From the NCBI GenBank assembly GCA_963932465.1, contig CAWVRF010001062.1, positions 186,001 through 250,000 on the forward strand: a DNA stretch of 64,000 bases, written 5' to 3'. The position numbers and the translations under genes were made by a program. Under the pieces are notes generated by a model that was not told where the DNA came from, did no database searches, and worked only from the letters and a program-made list of their open reading frames with translations. Origin of the DNA: Maratus speciosus (taxonomy: Eukaryota; Arthropoda; Arachnida; Araneae; Salticidae). Shown piece by piece: positions 11,760-22,861 of the stretch. The number at the start of each line of letters is the position of its first letter. The first letter of the stretch is position 1.

Positions 11760-12900
11760 GATAATTCTGCATGAAAACCCATTTATCTAAATTAAGGGGA
11801 GGGGCAATTGCCCCCCATTCCACCCTTTTATACTTAACCGATGAACCTCAAAATCAAATGAAGGAAGCCATATCGTAATAAACTGGTATATCAATTTTGA
11901 AGCAAATCGAATAATTCTGTATGAAAAACCCATTTATCTAAATTAAGGGGACACTAGCCCCTGTCCCTCCTTTATACTTAACCAATAAATCTCCAAATCT
12001 AATCAAGGCAGCTCCTTAACATAATAAACCTGTATAAGAAATTTGGAGCAAATCGAATATCTCTGCATGAAAAATCCATTTATCTAAATTAAGGGGGGGG
12101 GTCTAGCCCCCCCTTTCCTCCCTTTATATTTAACTAATGAACCTCCAAATCTAATCAGGGAAGCTCCTTAACATAATAAACCGGTATACCAAATTTGGAG
12201 CAAATCCAATATTTTGCATTAAAAACCCATTTACTTAAATTAAGGGGGGTGTCTAGCCCCCCTTTCCTTCCTTTATACTTAACTAATGAACCTCTAAATC
12301 TAATCAAGCCATCTCCTTAACATAATAAATCAGTATACCAGATTTGAGCTAATTGAATAATTCTACATGAAAAACGCATTTATCTAAATTAAGGGGAGAG
12401 GCAATTGCCCCCCCCCCCCTTTATACATAATAACGATCTTCCAAATGTAATCAAAGAAGCTGCTTAACATAATTAACCGGTATACCAAATTTATAGCAAA
12501 TCGCATATTTCTGCATGAAAAACCCATTTATCTAAATTACGGGGAGGGGGATAATTACCCTTTCCTCCCTTTATATGTGAGGAAAGGGTACTAATACCTA
12601 AGGGGTACTAATATGAGGAAAGGGTACCCTACTAATGAACCTCCAAATCTAATCAAGGCAACTCCTTAACTTAATAAACCGGTACACCAAATTTGGAGCA
12701 AATCGAATAATTCATCATGAAAAACTGATTTATCTAAATGAAGGGGGGCTGCCCCCCTTTCCCCCCTTTATACTTAAATAATGAGCTTCCAAATCTAATC
12801 AGGGAAGCTCCTTAACACAATAAACCGGTATACCAAATTTGGAGCAAATCGAATATTTCTGCATGAAAAACCCATTTATATAAATTAAGGGGGGGAGCCT
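11760..12900 (-). repeat. Right-arm tandem repeats of the fold-back element (~150 bp x 8)
   Basis: Mirror image of the left-arm array. CATGAAAAACCCATTTA-type blocks recur near 11772, 11920, 12067, 12216, 12367, 12513, 12717 and 12862. Unit boundaries line up with the left arm in reverse order. A short extra duplication (GAGGAAAGGGTACTAAT) lies near 12578-12630. Confidence 0.8.
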
Positions 12901-13297
12901 AGCCCCCTTTTCCCCCTTTATCCTTAACCAATGAACCCCAAAAACTAATCAGGGAAGCACCTTATCAGAATGAACCTAGGAAAAAAAATGTGAAGCAAAT
13001 CGGATACTTCTATCAAGAGTTATCGCGTTACGTACATACGTACGTACACACGTACATACAGAATCGGCGGGCACATAAGCTCTCAGGCTTTGATAGCCTG
13101 TGAGCTAAAAATATCATCCTGATCGGATAATAAGTGGTCATTTTTCAATTAGCCTAACGCATTCTAGGCTCTTTGCAATAAGCCTGAAAAATATCAGGCT
13201 AATTGGAAAAAGGGAGATGGATTCTCCAATTAGCCCGGCTCTTTGCAAAGAGCCTAGGCTGTTTGCAAAGAGCCGGATTTCTCAATTAGCCTACGAC

Positions 13298-13697
13298 TTG
13301 ATGAATTCTAATTTTGTTATATTTGATGAATCTTAACAACATTAAAATGCATTCAAGGAGATCGATGAAAAGGCAGCGTCAAGTTTATTCAAAGAAAGAA
13401 AGGAAGTACATGAGCGTGAAGGAGAGTGACCGAGCAGGGGGTTGGGACAGAGTGAATGAAGAAAAATGTAATTACACTTTTCAAAATCAGGGAGTACTTG
13501 TTTCTTTTAATAAACTGTCTGAATTCTTCCACATGTAAAAATTACACAAAAGTCGAGATCATATGTTCATGAGCATTTCTAAGTTTTTAATTCTTTTGAA
13601 AGTTGAATTTGTAGTTGCTAAACCAACAATGGTTAGCAATAGAAGAAAGTTTAACAGTACTATTCTAACACTGTTTTTAGGCTCAACCATGCAGGTC
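13298..13697. other. Flank of the fold-back element, no gene
   Basis: A 74-codon ORF at 13314-13538 has no recognisable domain and a composition like random AT-rich DNA. The first 50 bp look like the continuation of the repeat interrupted at 9719. Confidence 0.4.
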
Positions 13698-13927
13698 TTA
13701 ACCCTTTCGGGGGCGGTGTCCTTAAAAAAGGACACATAATTTTTATTCTAAAACTGAAAAACGGCACCAAGAATATTTAACTAAAATTTTCCTTTTATAA
13801 TGTACGTGAAAATAAGCAAGTTCGTTCTAATAAATTGGTTTTCTAATAAATTCGTTTATAAATTCTGGTGTCAGTCCATTATTCCACCAGTTTATAAATA
13901 GAATTACTCCGCGCCGGTAAGGGTTAA
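13698..13927. mobile_element. piggyBac-type MITE 3 (TTAA duplication)
   Basis: TTAA flanks a core that starts CCCTTTCGGGGGCGG and ends CGCGCCGGTAAGGG. An inner palindrome GGTGTCC...GGACAC lies close to the left end. An inverted relative sits at 45197-45401, sharing the TAATTCTGTTTATAAA and GTGTCC blocks. No transposase is present. Confidence 0.75.
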
Positions 13928-14345
13928 AAGGTTGCTTGGTTAGGCCTATGCATTATGCCACATTCACATAATATTTTGTAAATCTCTCAATCTGAATGTA
14001 TTTATTCGATGTTTGCGATTTGTAAATTTTATTTGTTTAAAAGGAGTATAAATTACTTTAAAATTCATTTTTCTGTCGAATCGAGAAATTTGATGATAAT
14101 TCTAATAAAAAAGGGTATTATAATGAAATTTCAAATAAGAATATAGTAAATACTGGAATGGATATATTTATGAGTTTATTATGAATTAAAAACATTATTT
14201 TTTTTATCAGGATAACTCCGACCAAAACTAACGAATTTCAAATTTCGAGTACTCGAAATTTTGGAGGCATTTATTAAAACAATTTATAACGCCTTGAATC
14301 TGTACGTTAGTAAAGAGAGATTTGAGATCACACGCAATCATACTA

Positions 14346-14655
14346 CACTATTAAAAAATCTGTAAAGTTACAAAACATTTTCTAGGAAACTGGAATCCTA
14401 AAACTTTTTATGTAACGGCAACAACAAAAATTCATGCAACAGATACACGTTTGCACCGTAAATCAAAAAATCTGTAAGGCTGCTAAGAATTTTTTTAGAA
14501 AACTGAGATGACTAGAAGTTTTTATGAAACTGCAAACAGGCTTACAGATAAAATTTTAGTATGATTACTGTAATTTTAGTGTATTCTTTTGCAAAGCTAC
14601 AGATTTCTGTACCTCTACAAAGACTAGTTTCGTAAATTTGCATCTTTTTACAGTG
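14346..14655. mobile_element. CACTG-type MITE A (TA duplication)
   Basis: Begins CACTATTAAAAAATCTG and ends in ACAGTG, with TA on both sides (14344-14345, 14656-14657). The interior repeats TCTGTAA/TTACAGA motifs in both orientations, as in the neighbouring element at 14931. This is 310 bp without an ORF, so it is non-autonomous. Confidence 0.6.
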
Positions 14656-14930
14656 TACAGGTAAGATTTTAGTAAGCATACAGATTTCTGTAACTTTTCA
14701 TCTGTAGAATTACAGATTTCTTTTTCACTGTACGGTTTTGAGTAATAGTGATGTTGCGAAGTTTATTAATGATCTCATAAGTGCTACATGTGTATAAATT
14801 TTTGGATCGCAATGAGGCGAAAATAGAAACAAGGTATATAGATAATTTATAAGAAGATGTTCCAATGTTAGAAACGATTAGTCTGAATGGACAATTTTTT
14901 GAACTTTTTGGCAGGGCGTAGAATCTTGTA

Positions 14931-14933
14931 CAC

Positions 14934-14970
<37 letters not shown>

Positions 14971-15153
14971 TAAAGTTACTAAAGTTTTTCTTGGAAACTG
15001 GGATTCTTATAACTTTTTATGTAACGGCAACAACAAAAGTTCCTGTAACAGACGCTGTTACACGAATTTTTATTGTTGCCGTTACATAAAAAGTTCTAGG
15101 AATCCCAGCTTCCTAGAAAAACTTTAGTAACTTTACAGATTTTTATTACAGTG
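14931..15153. mobile_element. CACTG-type palindromic MITE B (TA duplication)
   Basis: CACTGTAAAAA at the start and its complement TTACAGTG at the end, flanked by TA at 14929-14930 and 15154-15155. The two halves are inverted copies of each other (TCTGTAAAGTTACTAAAG against CTTTAGTAACTTTACAGA), with loop near 15050. A poly-A run of about 28 lies at 14937-14966. It is related to the element at 14346. Confidence 0.75.
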
Positions 15154-15289
15154 TACAGTGAGAAACAGGGAAGATCTGTTGCATGTGATTGTAGCACTGT
15201 TGTAAAAAAGGGAGGAAGGTTTAATAATGGATTCAACAGTTTTAAGTTCTTTTTTATGAGAATCTATAACATATTATGTAATATAAGAT

Positions 15290-15405
15290 GTTATTATACT
15301 ATATTATATTATATATCCTTTTATATATCCTTACTATATTATATTATATATCCTTTTATATATCCTTACTATATTATATTATATATGCTATATTATATAT
15401 CCTTT
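15290..15405 (+). repeat. AT minisatellite, 35-bp unit
   Basis: About three copies of a 35-bp unit built from TATATTATATTATATAT and CCTTTTATATATCCTTAC. The ORF reading through it is an artefact of the repeat. Confidence 0.8.
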
Positions 15406-15410
15406 TGATA

Positions 15411-17935
15411 ACCTAAAAAGCTAATTTACCATCTTGAAAAGTATCCCAAAATAAAATATGATGCACATAACATTTTAATTCTTTAATATGTTCGATATTT
15501 AAAGTTTCCTTAAATATTAATCCGCATTTAGCTTCACCACGAAATACGACGTTTCTTTATATATGCTTCCCGCTTTACTCTGGGGACTGATTTTTTTTTT
15601 TTTTTGTCTTTCATGTCATTGTCATTGTCATAGTTTTTAGCTTATCAATCCATCGCATTGTCTTTTCTTTTAAGCGATCGCCATTGTCTTCGTCTTTCAA
15701 GTCGTTGTCATTGTATTTTTCTTTGACTTCGCATTTTAAGACATTTAAAACACAAAATCTTATTTACATCAATTGGAGAACACATAGTAAAATTGACTGA
15801 GAGTTTAAATATATTATAATATATTATAGTATATATATTTATATTTTGCTTCATAAGTAAACGTATCTTTTTTTCACTATCTATTGAGGCATCTTTCTTT
15901 GTACATAAAAGCAGTGTCAGTTATTACAGCATAAAATTCTTAACACAAGTCAATGAATTTTTATAGAACCTTAAAACCCCTTTTTTACGATATTTTCTTC
16001 TTTTATTCCAGTTTTGAAACATTATCTTTTAAATTATTTTTTATGAATAAGTAATGTAAAAGAAGAAAAAAAACAAGGTAAAAAAATAAAGTGAATGAAT
16101 AAAATAAAAATTTCATTGAGGTTTTTTTTTCTTAAGAAATTGTATTTGCTTACATGTTCAGTAAAGTGTGCTTTTAATTTTTAAACGTTTAAATTTTTGG
16201 AAGAATGATTTCAAAAGAGTTAGTTTAGTTTACTTATTTAAATCAAACAGTTCAAGTAAATAGTTCTATTTAACTTAATTTTCTTTATCTGAAACAGTTT
16301 AAAGAATTATGCATGAGGTATTATTAAAAAATAAATGTAACATTTAGCATTTAACATTAAATATATAAACATTAAATATTATTATTAAAATAAAATTAAA
16401 TAAATTACACACTAATTATATTTTAATTAGTATTTTTCTTATCTGGAAATTTATTCAAAAAAAAAACTTAAACTTTTTAAATGAGCTTCCTTATAGATAT
16501 TTTGTAACTTCCATTAAAAAATGTAAGAAGATACCTAATGTAGCCGTTCGGACAGTAGATCGGTCAGAGAATTTCAGTATATTTCACTGACGATGACCCC
16601 CCCCCCCCCCCTCACGTCAGACAACCTCAAAACCACCCTCTGTCCAATATATATATATGATTTTTATCGTGCGACAGACTAATACATATCAACCGATTTG
16701 GATGTGACTAAGCATGTGTACATAATACATTAAGGCCTCGAGCGAGTTTGTTGGCCTGCTTCATCCGTTATTTTATTTAAAAATGGCGGCCACATAACGT
16801 TTCAAATTACGAATGGTTTACAAAAAAAATTTAAATCTTAAAATATGAAGAAGTCTATGAAGAAAACAAGTCACCTAAATGCGTAGAATATTTAAAAATT
16901 CTGATTCGGAAACTTGTCGCCTTTTCCAGAGATTACATTTCAGGTAAATGAAATATACGTCGCAGCCCTTGACGTACGTAATTTTATTTAATCTTCAAAG
17001 TTAAAAAAGAAAAATAATGAACCATTTTCGAGATTTTTTGCAGCATTTAGGGAATGTGAGGGCGCTTGATAATAAACGATGTGCATTGTAATGGGATTTT
17101 TTTTTTTTTTTAAGTAAACGTTTTAAATGAAAATAAAGGTTTCGCTGTTTCTTCCTTAAGTTCGGCTGTCTCAATATATACAATTTATATACGATTCCTG
17201 CGTTAACATTTTACGTACAAATTGATTGTCGCATTTTGGGGTCGTCAAATTTAGGCACAATGAACTTACATGAAAATGATGCATTTTAATTGTTGGATTT
17301 TGGCATAAATATAGCTATATTATTGTAGTTAAGAATGAATTTTTATGGCAAGAATTTATACTTTTATTAGATTATAATTTTGATTAAGTTGTTTTTACAT
17401 GCTTTTCGTTCTTCACTTTCTAACATTTCAGTTATAATAATACCGAACCAAAACCTTGCTGACATCACTGATGTTTCATATCAAATTTCAGCGCTAACCG
17501 TGACTAAGAAAATCAATTTTAATGTTTAATACTTATGCAGTATTTTTCTATCATGCATTCTGTATGAAATTATCCTTTATGTCGCATTTTTTTTAATCAC
17601 AAGGAACATAATTTATTTCTTTCGATAATGCCATTAAAAACATGAGCATATCTTAGACGAAGGTTAAAAAGCGACAAATTGAAAAGAGACTTTTTTTTGT
17701 TACATCTTAAAGAAACTTTATGAAAAATTCAAAGAACTTTTAGGAGTTTTTTTTTTATATATTAATACAACATGTGGATGATCGTGACGGACTTTTTTGA
17801 GGGCACTATATGTATAGTTTCAAAAAACTATTTTTTATACCGTTATTTTTTAAAGAAATCTTTTTTTTAATAGCAGCCACTGTTACAAATTAAATGTAAT
17901 TAGAGTGTATTATTATATTGAGTTAATTTGAATTT
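15411..17935. other. AT-rich stretch; C-homopolymer at 16597
   Basis: Mostly structureless. It includes a 15-bp C run at 16597-16611 within a somewhat GC-richer 200 bp, T runs, and a 60-codon minus-strand ORF at 17001 without recognisable features. Confidence 0.4.
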
Positions 17936-17939
17936 TCAG

Positions 17940-18216
17940 ATTGGGTCATTTCATGTCACGTGTGGGACAGATTTTCTACATATTTCTGCTATTTTAACAA
18001 TGTTATTATATCTTCAAATTGCAACAACTATATAAATATCTAGAGTGTTTTGCAATTTTTAATGTATAGTATATGTTTTAACAACTTATAAGTCAATAGA
18101 TATGTAATGTATATTTACGTAAATGTTGCGAGCAGGACATTTTGTCAGTTTTTCATGGAATGGCCTTGAAACGGGCAAACTACTTAGGACTAGGATTTAA
18201 AATGTGGAGATTTTTA
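17940..18216 (+). repeat. Direct repeat, copy 1
   Basis: Shares ordered blocks with 19011-19395: GTGTGGGACAGATTTTCTAC-like, TTTTAACAACTTATAA, GGACATTTTGTC-like and TTAAAATGTGGAGATTTTTA. The copies are about 1.07 kb apart and flank the element at 18231-18968. Confidence 0.6.
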
Positions 18217-18230
18217 TTATCTATCATTTT

Positions 18231-18968
18231 TACTTTCTTCTATCTTCAATAGAAGAAAGTATTGTAATCGAAATTTTTGTCGGCTTCCGGTTTTCGACGA
18301 ATTTACACGTTCCAGGGGTCAGAGATCACAAAAAACATGTTTATACAAAATGTCTGTCTGTCCGTGTGTCCATATGTCGGTGTTGTCGCCCTTGTATAAT
18401 CAAAAAATGTATGAAGTTATGCATAGAATTGAACCAATTTTTTTTTTAAGTTTTTGGCTATGGTAAGCAGGTCCTCCATTAATTTTGAAATTTTCTACAG
18501 GTAGGGGGCACTATAATAGCGATTTTTGTGCCTTTTGATTATTGTACATCGAAAAATGTACGAAGTTATGCATAGAGTTGAACCAAATTTTTTGTGCATG
18601 TTTTTTGCCATGGCAAGAAGGTCCTCAATGAATTTGGAAAACGTCCGCCGGTAGGAGGCGCTGTAATAACAATTTTGGTGCATTTTGATTACTGTACCAT
18701 AGAAAAGTGTATGAACTTATGCATAGAATTGAACCAAATTTTTTGTGTATGTTTTTGGCAATGGCAAGAAGGTCTTCCCTGAATTTGGAAAAATTCCGCC
18801 GGAAAGGGGCGCTGTAATAACTATCGCCGTCAGGGGGTGTTGCAATAGCAATTTTTGTGCAATTTTCAATATTTTACTATCAAAAAGTGTATGAAGTTAT
18901 GCATAGTTCCAATAAAAATACTAATAAAACTGATTAAAAGTAAATATTGACATTAGATAGAAGAAAGT
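18231..18968. mobile_element. TIR element with internal ~150-bp tandem repeats
   Basis: ACTTTCTTCTATC at 18231 is inverted as GATAGAAGAAAGT at the right end. Inside are four tandem units marked by GTATGAAGTTATGCATAG-type blocks near 18408, 18559, 18710 and 18888. Each contains ATTGAACCAA, ATGGCAAGAAGGTC and a GGTAGGGGGCGCTGTAAT-like block. The family is not named here, and no transposase is visible. Confidence 0.6.
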
Positions 18969-19010
18969 TTTGGGATTGGCACATCCAACTAGTTATTATT
19001 TATTTATTAT

Positions 19011-19395
19011 TAAAAACGGGCAGCTTACCAAAGTTTGGAGTTTAAAATGTGGAGATTTTTAAACCTATTCAAGGACCATTCCATATCATGTGTGAAACAT
19101 CTTTTCTACATATGTATTACTGCTGTTTTAATAATTTATTGTATCCTCAAATTAAAACAGCTATGCTAATAAAAAAATATAGGTTTTTTGTTAATTTTAA
19201 TGCATAGTTTATATTTTAACAACTTATAAATCATTGTATCCTCAAATTAAAATAACTATGCTAATATAAAAATATAGGGTTTTTTTTGTTAATTTTAAAG
19301 TGTAGTTCATATTTTAACAACTTATAAATTAATAAATATAGCTATTTAAGTAAGCGTCAGTTGCGGAACATTTTGCCCGTTTCTCACGGAATGAC
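19011..19395 (+). repeat. Direct repeat, copy 2, with internal ~95-bp duplication
   Basis: Homologous to 17940-18216. Inside it, a 95-bp stretch beginning TTGTATCCTCAAATTAAAA occurs twice in tandem (19142 and 19233), so this copy is longer than copy 1. Confidence 0.6.
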
Positions 19396-20962
19396 CCGAT
19401 TACTTTAATTTCCTTTATTAGCTTACAGTTTAACGAAATTATATTACACTTTTTCAATGCCCTTTTAATTATTCAATGCGATTTTAATTCTCTATATACA
19501 CATTTTCTATTAAAACATTAAGAAAAATAATTTTCTCATTTTCTAGTAATTTATATTCTATAATTATTGTGTAATAGGTTGGTAGTAATATAATCTATTT
19601 TCAAATATTAATTTATTTATTTTAATGACTTTATTTTACAAAGCAATATGTAAAATTTTTTTAATGCGAACTAAATTAAAAAAAGGATATAATTGATTTG
19701 TCTACATGCTTGTCATATATTCAATTAGTGCACAAATTAATATTTAAAAAGAAATAATAAAAATATTTTTGTCAATGAATCGCTATTGAATACTTTTTAT
19801 TTTGTAAATATATATTAAGTACAATATGTTTATTTAATTGAAACTCAATAAAAAAATTCTATTTAATAAATAGCTGTTGTAATTATGAGACCTTTTTAAT
19901 GATTTTGTTTGTTATCAAATGTATTTTGTATAGCATATAATATTATCATAAGGTAATTTGTTTAACATGTAAATAAGTAAATTATAATTTAATTTTTAAG
20001 GAAATTGTTTTCTTTTTTAATTTTTTGCATTTTACATTGAACATACATTGAACATTTTACGAGTCATTCCGGCTCAGTCGGAACTGCAGGCTGATTTCTG
20101 TTTTTCTTTCTTTTTGTATGATACGTGCATCAGATTTAATACAAATTAAACAATGTCGCCTTACCCCTTAAAAGTTCATCTTTTTTTCTTCTTTCTTTTT
20201 CTTTTTTTACGATTATAAATTACTTGAAATCGATGTTTAAAAATACTATACTATATTTTTTAAGCTCAAGTTTGAGAACTCAGCTATTCAGTAAATGCCA
20301 TATAAAATTTTTAAAAGGTATTACTTAAGAAAGTAATCAATTTCTTAAATTTTTATTGAAATTAACATGCATTAATAATGAACTGATAATGTAGATCCAA
20401 TTACTGCCTTGATTGCTGTATTAAAATTATCTAAAACTTATGTAAGTATCTTTTATACGACATATTAATCCAGATCACAAGCTTATCCGCCCGGCATTGT
20501 CTGTGCCCTTGACAATAACCTTATATAAACACCAAATTTGTATGATTTATCTTTAACCCATTTTTGTATCAGCGTTTCCCGGGCGATAAAAATCTGAAAG
20601 AAACTTCAAGTTTGTATGGCTAATTGAGCTGATTTTGTATGAATTTACATTCTTAACTTATTAATACCCAAGTTTCATTTTTTCAATAACATTTGTACGT
20701 TGTCAAATGTCATTAGATCAACTGGAAAAATAGTAAAAAAAAAATCCTATCTAAAAATTTTATGTTTTATTTGAAAATTTTAAAACGTCACTAAACAGGG
20801 ACGCTAGACACCAGAGAGTACATTGATTTTTCTTTTTTCTAAAATACGCTTGAATACATTTATAATAAAAACATGATAAATATTAACCTAAAGAACAAAA
20901 ATCTCAGATTAATATTTTACATTTTATTGCAAAATATGAAATGCCATAAAACATTTGGGAAC
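19396..20962. other. AT-rich stretch, nothing recognised
   Basis: Very AT-rich with ATTTA and TTTAAT runs. No coding signal or repeat pairing could be supported. Confidence 0.45.
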
Positions 20963-21306
20963 AGATGCTGTATATTCCCTCGGCCGCCATCTTGGATTTC
21001 TTGGTGATTTTTCTTCCCGTTGTTTATCGATAAGGCAACCCCGTTGAGCCTATTATGCGCATAAATCACTGCTTGGCGACATTTACTACTTGGCGCGGAA
21101 AAGATGCTGTATATTCCCGCGTTTTTTCTTGGCGTGAAAACCCCTCATCCGCCAAGTAGTAAATGGCACCAAGCACCGATTTATGCTCATTTTAGGCTTA
21201 ACGGGGCTGCCAGGACACGTCACTCGTCGGGGTTGCCTTTTCGATAAACGCCAACAAAAAATCGCCAAGAAATCCAAGATGGCGGCCGTGGGAATATACA
21301 TCATCT
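20963..21306. mobile_element. Palindromic MITE with CGGCCGCCATCTTGGATTTC ends
   Basis: 344 bp, almost fully self-complementary: AGATGCTGTATATTCCC at the left and its complement at the right, with the arms meeting near 21110-21120. It is GC-rich relative to the surroundings. Related sequence lies at 24156-24217 (left end only) and 26496-26701 (a shortened copy). No coding capacity; the 72-codon ORF within it is a by-product of the inverted repeat. Confidence 0.8.
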
Positions 21307-22326
21307 AAGCCAAGCTTTGCAATGTACACCTACCATACAATTGCTGCATTTACGGTACATTTTTGTCACATTGAGCGCATCGAATCTGAGTTGCATTTAT
21401 AATAGCGCAATGTTTATCTGCATCATATCTCACAGAATCAGGAACTATTGATTTTAGTGTCTTTGGTCTGCTTAGAGGTATGCCTGACTGCAGGTTTTTA
21501 TCACGAGCTTACTTTTGAAAATACGACAGAGTGATCTGACACCGGAACTGAAGAAATTTTATAGGATTTGCATTTGATGATGGAAAAAGACGATATAACA
21601 GCCATGCATTTTACACAGCAGCTTCCAAACCAAAAATAAAAAGTAGCCACCACCACTTTTCGCTGCGAATAGAACAACGATGATTGACAGTATTCTGATC
21701 CATTCTATCGGTGTCTTCCATGCACTGATTATACCTCTGAACCAGTTTCCGTTGATCAATTTTAATTGCTTTTTTATTGTTGCTTGACCATCTTTTTGCT
21801 TTCACTTAAGGATAAACACCATGTACATTTGAGGATATTGTCACAAAGATGTTGTCTTTCCATCTAAATAAAATTACATTATTTACCTTCTAATAAAATT
21901 TATATTCAAAAGTTCCTCTTTTGCGCTTCTTGAATGATTCAATATCTCTTAATGGGCAACGGTTAGAACGAATTGTATCAGTGATATTAATTTTTTGTGT
22001 GAGAAATAGCCGATTAGTGCGGGAGAAATGAAAAAAATTTAAAATTATAAAATCTCTTTAAAATATTTTGTCTTATAATCTAAATTTAACTAACCTAAAG
22101 TGTACCTTATTCACATTTTTCAATATTTTTTATTAAAACATAAATAGTTATTATGATTTTAATATTAAATGCAACAACGTAGATATCTGTTCGACTGTCT
22201 ATAAACAAACATAAACACCCACAATAATTCATATTTAGAAATGAAGTTGATTAGGATGTGCATTTTTTTTTATAATATTAAGAACTGCAATATTAATATT
22301 TAAAATTAATCATTAAATTTAAATCA
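21307..22326. other. Unrecognised AT-rich stretch
   Basis: Two overlapping minus-strand ORFs of about 65 codons (21559-21805) have no recognisable motif. Nothing else could be supported. Confidence 0.4.
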
Positions 22327-22861
22327 ATATTATTTACGAAAACGCAATGTTATTATTGTTTATAACTTTTAATACATCAACTTAACGATTCGGTGAAGCT
22401 CTAATTGGGAACAAAAAATTTATCTACCGGCCCCTTATGGTAAAAAGAAAACGTGCCCTCCTCTGCCTAGCGTCCTTTTTTAGGAACGTAATTAAAATGG
22501 CAAAAAACTATCAATTTTTTAATTTTTGTGAAATTTCAAAAATACATGTTCTTATAATTGTATTTATGCAAAGCAGAATTAAATATGCCAACAATGAATG
22601 TTTGTTTTTTATAAACAAAAAAAATGATATTTTTATAACAAACGAAACGTGCATAACAATAAAGAAATATAATAATAGTATAAAAAATCGGACGTCTATT
22701 TTAACAACGAAATAAGAATGAGACAAGTTTTACCTGGAAATGAAAGTTTTTCTTACGTACCAGTTGCAGAGAGGACTCCAATTGAGTAAGATAAAATGAT
22801 ATATAACTACTAGAACATATTTACACAGTTTTCTAGTACACGAATGCGCTAAGATGTTATA
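22327..22861. repeat. Segmental direct repeat, copy 1
   Basis: Aligns over about 520 bp with 25964-26490 (shared CAATGTTATTATTG, GTGAAGCTCTAATT and AGTTTTACSTGGAAATGAA blocks). Its right end is interrupted by a transposon at 22862. It is related to the older ~565-bp units at 27030, 33855, 34420 and 34990 through the AACAATGAATGTTTGTTT and AACAAACAAAACGTG blocks. Confidence 0.75.

Larger units (their letters stand above)
9720..13297. mobile_element. 3.6-kb fold-back element with repeat-filled arms
   Basis: The ends GTCGTAGGC and GCCTACGAC start two inverted arms of about 1.5 kb. From outside inwards each arm has a 200-bp unique part (with GCTCTTTGCAAAGAGC mini-palindromes), a TACG-type microsatellite, ACGCGATAACTCTTGATAG, and then about eight diverged ~150-bp tandem units. 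Each unit has a TAAATGGGTTTTTCATG block, a GGTATACCGGTTTATTA block and a G-rich/C-rich tract. No transposase ORF is visible. Fold-back elements with repeat-filled arms are known in insects, but this family is unfamiliar to me. A one-arm relative lies at 46261-46912. The target duplication is unclear. Confidence 0.85.
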
